Assembly: GCA_963709355.1 (NCBI GenBank)
Contig: CAVPVY010000005.1
Coordinates: 1,302,001-1,366,000 of the forward strand
Direction: 5' to 3'
Length of the DNA stretch: 64,000 bases
Origin: PLOWO2-12-38-17 sp963709355
GTDB lineage: Bacteria > Planctomycetota > Brocadiia > Brocadiales > Brocadiaceae
Under the pieces are notes generated by a model. The model saw only the letters and a list, made by a program, of their open reading frames with translations, was not told the origin of the DNA and did not search any database. Positions 25,570 through 33,220 of the stretch are shown one piece after another (position 1 is the first letter of the stretch; each line of letters begins with the position of its first letter). Made by a program: the position numbers and the translations under genes.

Positions 25570-26817
25570 TTAATTTTTAAAAATGTTTATTACAAGGCAT
25601 GAATTATTTCCATCGTAATCCATGTTATTTATCATTGCATAACTGATTTCTTTTTTGAGAGGTTTCTCAAGGACTAGATTTAGATTAAAATCCGGGTCGT
25701 TTTCTTTGTAATTGATTATTTGAGGGATAATGCCTGTATTCATAGACATAACAGCAGAAATTATCTGAGCCACGCCTGATGTACCGTAAGATTCTCCAAT
25801 ATTTGATTTATTTGCGGAAATAGAAACGTTATTGACGTTTGAGGCAAACAGGGACTGAATTGCCTTTGCCTCAACAGCATCCTGAATTTTGCATCCACAC
25901 GCATTCGCGCTTATTAACGTTATGTCCCGCTCATTAATATTCGCTTCTTCAATTGCTTCAGACATCGCTTTTTTGACACGATTTATCCTTTCATTTTCAG
26001 TATAATCCCTGCCGCCAACGTAAGTATGCCCAAATCCCTTAACTTCGGCGTAAATAGGAGCGCCACGTTCCATGGCATGTTGAAGATCTTCAAGAATGAC
26101 CACATAACTACCCTCCGACATAACAAACCCATTTCTTCCTTTATCAAATGGAGTGCTTAACTCTCTTTTACCATCAAGACCGGATAACAGCCCGCGTATG
26201 TAAAATATCAAAAACAAATCAACAGATATCTGCTCAACCCCACCTGCAATTATTACCCTTGCCATGTCCCGCTGTATCATTTTAAATGCATTTCCTACTG
26301 CATCCGCACTTGATGTAAAACCAGTTGATATGGTACGCGCAAGCCCCTTTATCTTAAAAATGACCGATACGTAATTAATTGACGAATTTAACGCAACATC
26401 ATAACTGAGCATTGGCGATAGTTCTGAAGGATTACCCCTTATAATTTCATAAAAATAGTCCGTTGTCTCAGAATAATTTCCAAGGGATGACCCGATTACA
26501 ATGCCCATAACATTTGACAGAGAACCATCAACGGGTAGTTTCGCATCATCTATTGCCATTTTTGCCGCTGAACCTAGAAACCTTGTACCTTTATTTAAAT
26601 ATTTTAAACCTTTACTGCCGAGATGCGTCTCGGGATGCAAATCTCTCACCTCTCCACCAAGTTTACATTTATAATTTGTTAAGTCTAATGAGGCAATTGG
26701 CGCTATCCCTGATTTACCCTCAATGAGGCCATTCCAGAAATCTTCTTTTTTACAGCCTAACGGGGATACTACTCCTATTCCAGTAATAACAACTCTTTTT
26801 CCCATTATTGTCTTCAA
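25570..26817 (-). CDS. Ketosynthase-like protein without catalytic residues (chain-length-factor type)
   Basis: 415 residues with the full FabF fold (VVITGIGVVSPLG, PFDKGRNGFVMSEGSYVVIL, SISANKSNIGESYGTSGVA). The nucleophile Cys of FabF aligns with Phe167 (STGFTSSADAVGNA). The first His aligns with Asn305 (ISANACGC) and the second with Glu342 (SNIGES). Lys337 remains. A paralogue with all three catalytic residues gone, next to an intact ketosynthase, is the arrangement of KS/CLF heterodimers in type II polyketide and aryl-polyene systems. There the dead subunit shapes chain length. It starts 14 nt after the intact ketosynthase gene. Confidence 0.92.
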   Translation of the reverse strand: MKTIMGKRVVITGIGVVSPLGCKKEDFWNGLIEGKSGIAPIASLDLTNYKCKLGGEVRDLHPETHLGSKGLKYLNKGTRFLGSAAKMAIDDAKLPVDGSLSNVMGIVIGSSLGNYSETTDYFYEIIRGNPSELSPMLSYDVALNSSINYVSVIFKIKGLARTISTGFTSSADAVGNAFKMIQRDMARVIIAGGVEQISVDLFLIFYIRGLLSGLDGKRELSTPFDKGRNGFVMSEGSYVVILEDLQHAMERGAPIYAEVKGFGHTYVGGRDYTENERINRVKKAMSEAIEEANINERDITLISANACGCKIQDAVEAKAIQSLFASNVNNVSISANKSNIGESYGTSGVAQIISAVMSMNTGIIPQIINYKENDPDFNLNLVLEKPLKKEISYAMINNMDYDGNNSCLVINIFKN

Positions 26818-26831
26818 AACCTTAAAATATA

Positions 26832-28046
26832 TTAATTATCAGTCCTACTGAAAATCGTTGTCGCATTATTACCGCCGAATGCAAATGAATTATTCAAAAC
26901 GTGATGCACCTTTATTCCTCTGGTTACATTGGGTACATAATCAAGATCACATTCAGTGTCTGGTGTTTCATAATTTATTGTCGGTGGTATAATTCCATGT
27001 TTTAGCACTAAGCAACAAACAACTGATTCCACAGCGCTGGCGGCTCCCATAAGATGTCCAATCATGGATTTCGTGGAACTGCATGGAATTTTATAGGCAA
27101 GCTCCTTGAATACACGTTTTATAGCAATCGTTTCCGTTTTGTCGTTATGGGGCGTCCCTGTACCGTGTGCATTGATGTAACCAATGTCTGTTTGAGAAAT
27201 GTTTGCCATTTTTATCGCTTCGTTCATGCACTTTACTGCACCGTCCCCTTCGGGATGTGGCGCTGTCATGTGAAATCCATCACAGCTTAATCCATAGCCC
27301 CTCATTTCAGCTATGATTGCCGCACCACGTTTTCTGGCAAAATCATAACGTTCCATAATTAATATCCCTGCTCCTTCTCCAATCATAAGTCCCTGCCTGT
27401 TTTTATCAAACGGCTGGCATTTTTCAGGGGCAAGCGCCTTAAGGTTGTGAAAATGCGTGAATTCAGTTTGCGGAATCATATCACCTCCACCAACCATGAC
27501 AACGTCAACTTTGTTTTCAATGAGAAGGTCATAAGCCCACGCAATTGCATGGTTGCCTGACGAACACGCATTGAGCGAGACCATTGTTGGCCCTTCAAAA
27601 CCAAAATACTTCGCTAAAATATTTGTAATAGAATTTGGAGGGTAAACTGCTGCAACAATTCTGTCAAAACCATTATCTTTTCTTGTGGTATCAGCCCTAA
27701 GAAGCCGCTCAAACGGTGTTAACTCGGCAGCCAGCGTTCCGATAGCAAGACCAAATCTTTCTACGTTAAAGTTGTTTTTACCCATTAGCCCGCTTTCCTG
27801 CAATGCCTCTCTGGCTGCATAGTATACGTATTTGTGTATGGTATTCTCTTTAATTTGATTTTCTAATTCTATATCCAGATGAAAATCCTTTACCTCGCAT
27901 GAACGGTGGATTTTATATTTTGAGGTATCAAATGACTTCATCTCGTTTGCACCGTTCCTCCCATGTATAAAAGACTCCCAGCTCTTTTTTACCCCTGTTC
28001 CTACAGGCGTGACCAGTCCCAATCCAGTAATGACAATCTTTTGCAT
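26832..28046 (-). CDS. FabF-type beta-ketoacyl-ACP synthase, catalytically intact
   Basis: 404 residues. The Cys-His-His triad is visible: Cys161 in SLNACSSGNHA, His294 in NAHGTGTPHND and His331 in TKSMIGHLMGA, with Lys326. Other family motifs are TGLGLVTPVG, PFDKNRQGLMIGEGAGILIM and NNSFAFGGNN. It catalyses decarboxylative condensation of malonyl-ACP with an acyl chain. Together with the following degenerate ketosynthase it probably forms a heterodimer. It starts about 110 nt after the radical SAM gene, with a hairpin between them. Confidence 0.94.
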   Translation of the reverse strand: MQKIVITGLGLVTPVGTGVKKSWESFIHGRNGANEMKSFDTSKYKIHRSCEVKDFHLDIELENQIKENTIHKYVYYAAREALQESGLMGKNNFNVERFGLAIGTLAAELTPFERLLRADTTRKDNGFDRIVAAVYPPNSITNILAKYFGFEGPTMVSLNACSSGNHAIAWAYDLLIENKVDVVMVGGGDMIPQTEFTHFHNLKALAPEKCQPFDKNRQGLMIGEGAGILIMERYDFARKRGAAIIAEMRGYGLSCDGFHMTAPHPEGDGAVKCMNEAIKMANISQTDIGYINAHGTGTPHNDKTETIAIKRVFKELAYKIPCSSTKSMIGHLMGAASAVESVVCCLVLKHGIIPPTINYETPDTECDLDYVPNVTRGIKVHHVLNNSFAFGGNNATTIFSRTDN

Positions 28047-28071
28047 GTTATTCCTAACCTGTAAAAAATAT

Positions 28072-28112
28072 AGGTCAACCGTTCATTCTCAAGATGTAAC
28101 ACAGGTTGACCT
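28072..28112 (-). terminator. Hairpin between radical SAM and ketosynthase genes (terminator or attenuator)
   Basis: Perfect 9-bp stem AGGTCAACC (28072-28080) / GGTTGACCT (28104-28112) with a 23-nt loop. On the minus strand the stem is followed by TATATTTTTTAC. It lies between two co-directional cluster genes, so it may lower expression of the downstream ketosynthases or be conditionally read through. Confidence 0.6.
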
Positions 28113-28155
28113 TTACAAAATAACAAATTCAATTTAGCATTAAATTCTATAAGAA

Positions 28156-29631
28156 CTAAGCCCCGATGGGCGTTAATTCAACATTCTTATCTGCCTTTTT
28201 ATATTGATTATATTTTTTTAACGCTTCATCATAAAATCCTGACGATTGTAATTCTTTTAAATTCTGAATCAGATGCTGATACACGTTTTGCCAATCCAGA
28301 TTCACGCGGAATGCAAACATGGCGGCATTCATATTCTTAATGCCAAGTATTTCTCTAGCATTTTGGAATCTTTTTCTTAGAACCTCCGTGGAGTAAATCT
28401 TATCAAACAGATATTGAAATCCGTCAATAAGCTCCTGTAAAGACATATTCTTCAAGATATATGTGAGGTGATGAGACGTATAATATTTCCAGTCCTCAGG
28501 AAAATTCGTTCTGAATAATCTACCGTCACTTTTTAACCTCATGTAAAGTGGCGTATTTATAAACGGGCACAGAATCCCGCAGGTCATTATATCTACATGT
28601 GAATCCAGCACAAAATCGGCAACCTGTTTAAACGTCTCAGGGGTATCGGCGTCGTTTCCAAATACCATTGTACCCCATACAGCAAGACCGTGTTTACGGA
28701 TGTTTTCAATTGCCTCGAAATACTTTTCTATCGAAATGCGCAGGTTTACATTCTTGTTCATCGTCTTAAGGGCTTCTTCGTTTATGGACTCAATACCAAT
28801 CAACACGCCTACACAACCACTCTTTACCATATATTCGAGTGTTTCATCATCTTTATAAATATTAAGTGATGTGAAACCAAACCAATTTTGATAAATACCT
28901 CTTTCGACCATGCCCTTAAAAAGGTCGCGCACTCGCTCATTTGATTTCTTGCTGTGCCCATAAAAGTTTTCGTCAGTCAGAATTAGCCCTCGATATTGAC
29001 CTTTTATGGACTCCAGCTCATCAAGCACATCCTCAATAGGGCGTTCTCTATACTTCTTACCCTGGAACTGTGGCACAGAACAAAACTCGCAACTGAATGG
29101 ACAACCAGCAGTAGTTATTATACCCGAATAACGATATTTGTATTTATCCTTTAAGAATGCCCTATCTGATCTTAATCCATGATATATCTCCATGGGGGTG
29201 AGCCCACCGTCATACCTTTTCTGCAGACACCCTTTATCAAAATCAGTAATAATATTTTCCCACAGCGTTACAGCCTCTCTTATTACAACACAATCCACAT
29301 ATTTTGCAGCCTCCTCAGGATAACTCGTAGCGTGTATTCCGCCCATTATCACAGATATACCTCTCTTTTTACATGCCGTGGCTATTTGATATGCGCGGTC
29401 AGCCTGATAACTAACCGACGTAATACCAACAAGGTCTGCCCCTCCAAATGTAATATCGCCTTCATCGTTTATGGCAGGTTCCTGTGTCTCATCAATAATA
29501 TCAACCTGCCATTGTTTTGGCGTTAATGTCTTCAGATAACCAAGATTAACTGGCATCTGATTCAATACAGATACATTTTCCTCACCAACATTTCCAATAG
29601 GATGCGGATTAATCAATACAAGTTTCTTCAT
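28156..29631 (-). CDS. B12-binding-type radical SAM enzyme
   Basis: 491 residues. The N-terminal 150 residues have the cobalamin-binding-type fold (ADLVGITSVSYQADRAYQIA, VIMGGIHATSYPEEAAKY), although the DxHxxG cobalamin motif is not evident. The radical SAM core has the 4Fe-4S motif CPFSCEFC in ITTAGCPFSCEFCSVPQFQG, then LILTDENFYGHSK and GVLIGIESINEEALKTMNK. Such class B enzymes perform methylations, cyclisations and C-C bond chemistry on unreactive carbons. Radical SAM enzymes next to FabF-like genes are among the published candidates for ladderane ring formation in anammox bacteria; this link is inference here. It starts 11 nt after acpS. Confidence 0.9.
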   Translation of the reverse strand: MKKLVLINPHPIGNVGEENVSVLNQMPVNLGYLKTLTPKQWQVDIIDETQEPAINDEGDITFGGADLVGITSVSYQADRAYQIATACKKRGISVIMGGIHATSYPEEAAKYVDCVVIREAVTLWENIITDFDKGCLQKRYDGGLTPMEIYHGLRSDRAFLKDKYKYRYSGIITTAGCPFSCEFCSVPQFQGKKYRERPIEDVLDELESIKGQYRGLILTDENFYGHSKKSNERVRDLFKGMVERGIYQNWFGFTSLNIYKDDETLEYMVKSGCVGVLIGIESINEEALKTMNKNVNLRISIEKYFEAIENIRKHGLAVWGTMVFGNDADTPETFKQVADFVLDSHVDIMTCGILCPFINTPLYMRLKSDGRLFRTNFPEDWKYYTSHHLTYILKNMSLQELIDGFQYLFDKIYSTEVLRKRFQNAREILGIKNMNAAMFAFRVNLDWQNVYQHLIQNLKELQSSGFYDEALKKYNQYKKADKNVELTPIGA

Positions 29632-29642
29632 GGCCTATCCTC

Positions 29643-30014
29643 TTATTTAGGTACCAATAATACCTGAGCAATGGCATAATCACGACAGTGCGACAATGAT
29701 ACAGACATGTCATTAATGTTCTTTCTATCAGCAAATTCCTTTACACCACCGTACAGATTTAAATACGGCCTTCCCATTTCATCGTTTAATGTTTCAATAT
29801 CTGTCCACTTCATTTTACCAATCCACCCTGTTCCAAGCGCTTTGAAAACTGCTTCTTTTGATGCAAAACGGGCTGCTAAATGTTGATATTTGTTTTTCCT
29901 GGGCATGCAGTACTCTACCTCTTTTTCTGTATATATTTTTTTTAAAAAACCCTCATTTGCTAAGAACAATTTTTTAATACGATTTACCTCTATAATATCA
30001 ATTCCAACATACAT
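29643..30014 (-). CDS. acpS: Holo-ACP synthase (4'-phosphopantetheinyl transferase)
   Basis: 123 residues, the normal AcpS length. The magnesium-binding residues are in GIDIIEVNRI and FASKEAVFKALGTG, and the C-terminal strand reads VSLSHCRDYAIAQVLL. It transfers phosphopantetheine from CoA to acyl carrier protein. As first gene of the cluster, 11 nt before the radical SAM gene, it suggests that the cluster works on a carrier protein. No ACP gene (no DSL motif) is visible anywhere in the window, so the carrier must be encoded elsewhere. Confidence 0.93.
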   Translation of the reverse strand: MYVGIDIIEVNRIKKLFLANEGFLKKIYTEKEVEYCMPRKNKYQHLAARFASKEAVFKALGTGWIGKMKWTDIETLNDEMGRPYLNLYGGVKEFADRKNINDMSVSLSHCRDYAIAQVLLVPK

Positions 30015-30065
30015 AATATTTTAATTTTAACAATTTTGTTTTAGTATATATCCTTACGAAATGGC

Positions 30066-30094
30066 ATTTTACAGGTTTATAAAATTAATGTCAA
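30066..30094 (-). promoter_or_regulatory. Strong promoter in front of the acpS/radical SAM/ketosynthase cluster
   Basis: On the minus strand, TTGACA (30094-30089), a 17-bp spacer and TAAAAT (30071-30066). The -35 is perfect and the -10 differs at one position. The acpS start codon is about 50 nt downstream. The IS element ends 87 bp upstream of the -35 and leaves the promoter intact. Confidence 0.75.
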
Positions 30095-30180
30095 CGACTA
30101 AAATATCAAAACTATTTATGCTTTGATCAATTGTATAAAACATTCATTTCTTTGCGTTCAATATATTAACAATTAATAAA

Positions 30181-30916
30181 GGGTCTTGACTAGCACAGGG
30201 CACAGCAATATGCTTTAACCACAGTCAGGACAATGAAAAACAGGTATGCAAACCGTTCAAGAATTTCAGAGTCAAAAATAAGGCAATTGTTAAAGCATTT
30301 TGCCCTTGATTTAGACGCACAGCAAATTGCTGTTTTATGTAATTTAAATCGCAACACTATTAATAGATACCTCCGTATGATAAGAACAAGAATATCTGAA
30401 TTTTGTGAACAAGCCTCTCCATTCAGAGGAGAGATAGAAGTTGATGAATCCTATTTTGGCGCACGCAGACAAAAAGGCAAAAGAGGTAGAGGGGCTTATG
30501 GTAAAACACCTGTTTTTGGTATTCTGCAAAGAGGCGGCAAAGTCTATACAGAGATTGTGCCAAACTGCGCTAAAGCCACGCTGCAAGCCATTATTAGAGG
30601 CAAGGTATCTCCTGAAAGCATTATTCATTCTGACCAATGGAGAGGCTATAGCGGACTGGTAGATATCGGCTATGAGAAGCACTATAGGGTTAAGCACGGT
30701 GATGATGAGTTTGCTAATGATAAGAGTCATATTAATGGCATAGAGTCCTTCTGGTCTTATTCTAAAAGGCGACTTCAAAAGTTTCATGGTGTGCCTCAAA
30801 ATACTTTCTATCTGCACCTTAAAGAATGTGAATTCAGATTTAATCATCGTAATGAAAATATTTATGCTATACTATTAAAAATGTTTAGAAAATACCCTCT
30901 GTGCTAGTCAAGACCC
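30181..30916 (+). mobile_element. IS1595-family insertion sequence, copy 2 (736 bp)
   Basis: Same length, same termini (GGGTCTTGACTAGCACAG...) and same encoded protein as the copy at 6677-7412. It is flanked by a different 8-bp duplication, TTAATAAA (30173-30180 and 30917-30924), so it is an independent transposition and not part of a larger duplication. It sits between the lipid cluster promoter and the NosL-like gene. Confidence 0.96.
30233..30907 (+). CDS. IS1595-family (ISXO2-like) transposase, copy 2
   Basis: 224 residues, identical to the product at 6729-7403, with the same DDE-type motifs (EVDESYFG, HSDQWRGY, NGIESFWS). The absence of any change between the two copies indicates very recent movement. 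Confidence 0.93.
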   Translation: MKNRYANRSRISESKIRQLLKHFALDLDAQQIAVLCNLNRNTINRYLRMIRTRISEFCEQASPFRGEIEVDESYFGARRQKGKRGRGAYGKTPVFGILQRGGKVYTEIVPNCAKATLQAIIRGKVSPESIIHSDQWRGYSGLVDIGYEKHYRVKHGDDEFANDKSHINGIESFWSYSKRRLQKFHGVPQNTFYLHLKECEFRFNHRNENIYAILLKMFRKYPLC

Positions 30917-30980
30917 TTAATAAATTACCAACACTTCTATGTCTTCTATGCATGCTCTGTGTTTGTTTTTTCTCTAAGAT

Positions 30981-31394
30981 TCATTCAATAGTAAACGGGT
31001 CATCCACCATCTCTCCATGAAATTTTTCTGCATGTGTGATGGCATCCTGCCTCTGTTGAAAGACGTGGATACGGTTATCATTTGTTTTATTCGTAATGAG
31101 TTCACTTTCTACAAAATAAGCCATATACGATTCAATCTTGTTTCCTCGAATTTCATCCGTAACGATTACATGATCAATAAGTCCTGTGTTCTCCTTGAAC
31201 CATTGAGATGCACAGTATACTGAACAAAATCTTTTGGTAGTTTTGTCCTTTAATGCAATGTCCACCTCATAAATCTTGGCTATGCGCGAGCCGTCAAAAG
31301 AACAAAGAGGCATCTTAAGGTATTTCTGATAATAGACCCCTAGTAATGAAATAATTAGAACAATTATTAGCCCTATCCAAAATTTCTTTGTCAT
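30981..31394 (-). CDS. NosL-like membrane-anchored protein
   Basis: 137 residues. One N-terminal membrane anchor (FWIGLIIVLIISLLGVYY) takes the place of the lipoprotein Cys of classical NosL. The soluble part has two Cys regions, MPLCSFDG and KRFCSVYCASQW, and a NosL-like end (NRIHVFQQRQDAITHAEKFHG). NosL proteins bind copper(I) and help assemble copper enzymes such as nitrous oxide reductase. It lies downstream of an ABC transporter and a Cys-containing membrane protein in the same orientation, which recalls nos accessory clusters, but no nosZ, nosD or nosF is visible. A metal-handling role is inferred. Confidence 0.68.
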   Translation of the reverse strand: MTKKFWIGLIIVLIISLLGVYYQKYLKMPLCSFDGSRIAKIYEVDIALKDKTTKRFCSVYCASQWFKENTGLIDHVIVTDEIRGNKIESYMAYFVESELITNKTNDNRIHVFQQRQDAITHAEKFHGEMVDDPFTIE

Positions 31395-31532
31395 ATTTGT
31401 GATTTAATTAAAGATTTTAACACGAGGAACAGGAAGAAAATATTAATAATTTTATTTTGACAGGATAAACAGGATGGATATGATTAATATGTTGAAATCA
31501 AAGTCATGTAAATACTGTTTGTCCTGCTTTTT

Positions 31533-32558
31533 TTAAACTAATATTAAATGAATAGTTACCATAATTAGAGAGGCCAGTAAACAAAAAGCGGATACGTTGT
31601 TTACTTTAGATAAAAGCCGTTCGGTTACAGGTTGTGCATCCCCTTTTATACACATGAGGCGCATTATGCCCATCCAGCCGATTGCAAAAATACCTATTAC
31701 AAACAACCCAAGCATAACAGGTGCATCAGGCACCAAGCCTTTCCCAAAAAAGCAATATATACAATGATGATATGGAAGCTGCATGAGCTTCGGCGCGATA
31801 TTTTCAATGAACGTGTATATCACAACAGGGATATTGATAATTCCAAAAACACCCTGGCTGTAAAGGATAATTTTCCGTGGTAATGATGCTAATGTTACCC
31901 ATTTCTTAGACATGCTTGTAAACAATAAGGCAATGAGGGTTATATTTGTAATGTAGTACACAATAAATAAAATCTTTTGAAAGTTCTTTCCAAAGATAGC
32001 TTGTGGGATCATAGCCGAAGGTCTTAAAGGCACATCAAAGAAAGTGGCACAACAGGAGACGGACATCAATGGTTTCATACGTATTACGTAATAAATATCC
32101 CCAATACCATCGGCTAAAAGCACGCCGCATACGATGAGCAGAAAGAGTAAGTTCTTTCTGGCAAGTGGCGCTGTGGGAGTAGATTTATCAACGTAATAAC
32201 ACAGCAGCCAGCCACCCATGATAAAAAAAGAGATGGGTTTTATGATCTGTAAAAAGGTGACTGTGGACGGTAAAATCTGTGTAACACCGAACATACACAT
32301 TGCCCCAGGTACCTCAGATACAAAGCTCTGGAGCATGAAGTAGAACCATGGCCAAACAATCATCCTGATAGAAAGAGTTACACACGCCAATAAAAAAACC
32401 AGATACCCCTTTTGTTCGAATTTATTCTTATCCTCTAATGGTACATTTGTTTTAAAACTAACGAGTGTTTTTATCGTCAATAAAAACAAAAAACCACCCA
32501 GGGAAAGAGAAAATATGGCTACAAACAACATGATAAGGGTATATATATTAATAATCAT
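31533..32558 (-). CDS. Polytopic membrane protein with paired cysteines, unknown
   Basis: 341 residues with about eight hydrophobic helices and almost no soluble domain. Two loops carry cysteines, SVSCC (about residue 178) and YHHCIYCFF (about residue 264). The latter, a His-His-Cys-x-x-Cys, looks like a metal or redox site. I do not recognise a characterised family. Its ATG overlaps the stop of the ABC ATPase gene (ATGA), so the two are translationally coupled. With the NosL-like gene next downstream, a role in copper or heme/thiol handling with the transporter is the best guess. Confidence 0.72.
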   Translation of the reverse strand: MIINIYTLIMLFVAIFSLSLGGFLFLLTIKTLVSFKTNVPLEDKNKFEQKGYLVFLLACVTLSIRMIVWPWFYFMLQSFVSEVPGAMCMFGVTQILPSTVTFLQIIKPISFFIMGGWLLCYYVDKSTPTAPLARKNLLFLLIVCGVLLADGIGDIYYVIRMKPLMSVSCCATFFDVPLRPSAMIPQAIFGKNFQKILFIVYYITNITLIALLFTSMSKKWVTLASLPRKIILYSQGVFGIINIPVVIYTFIENIAPKLMQLPYHHCIYCFFGKGLVPDAPVMLGLFVIGIFAIGWMGIMRLMCIKGDAQPVTERLLSKVNNVSAFCLLASLIMVTIHLILV

Positions 32559-33220
32559 TCAATCCTGCCGTCTTTCATTTTATAGACCACATCGGCAATC
32601 TTTTCGAAATGAACATCATGGGTTGTAACGAGTATGGTTGCGCCGCTTGACTTCAACTCTGTTAAAAGTTCCAGCACGCATTCACTGGTTTCATCGTCTA
32701 TATTAGATGTGGGTTCATCAGCAATAATAATTTCTGGGTTATTTATTAGTGCCCGTGCAATGGCTATCCGCTGCTGCTGCCCTCCGCTGAGTTCTTCAGG
32801 GCTATGGTCCAATCTGTCGCCGAGTTCCATCTTTTCTAAGAGTATTTTGGCTCTTTCGAAACGTTTTTTGGGACTGATACCGACTGGAATTAGGGGATAC
32901 GACACATTTTCCCAACTGGTGAGCTTCGGGATGAGGTAGAAGTCCTGAAAGATAAACCCGATTTTTTTACGCCGCACCCTTGAAAGGGCAATGTCCGAAA
33001 ACGAGGTGATATCTTCACCGGACATGAATACCTTACCAGCTGTGGGTCTGTCCAGAGTGCCTAGAATATTCAGCAGGGTGGTTTTCCCGGAGCCGGATGG
33101 TCCACGCAATACCACAAAACTGTTTTTTGAAATATGCAAGCTAATGTCCTGTATTGCACATACCTCGTGGCGAGTATGACATTTGTACGATTTATAAAGA
33201 TTTTCTGTTCTTATCATCAT
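32555..33220 (-). CDS. ABC transporter ATPase, MacB/LolD type
   Basis: 221 residues from the ATG at 33220, chosen because it overlaps the TGA of the permease gene (ATGA). Longer upstream codons lie inside the permease and lack a ribosome-binding site. It has Walker A GPSGSGKTTLLNILG, Q-loop FIFQDFYLIP, signature LSGGQQQRIAIARAL, Walker B IIIADEPTSNID and H-loop VTTHDV. This subfamily couples with FtsX/MacB-type permeases that extract lipoproteins or export substrates from the outer leaflet and do not import solutes. Confidence 0.93.
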   Translation of the reverse strand: MMIRTENLYKSYKCHTRHEVCAIQDISLHISKNSFVVLRGPSGSGKTTLLNILGTLDRPTAGKVFMSGEDITSFSDIALSRVRRKKIGFIFQDFYLIPKLTSWENVSYPLIPVGISPKKRFERAKILLEKMELGDRLDHSPEELSGGQQQRIAIARALINNPEIIIADEPTSNIDDETSECVLELLTELKSSGATILVTTHDVHFEKIADVVYKMKDGRIE

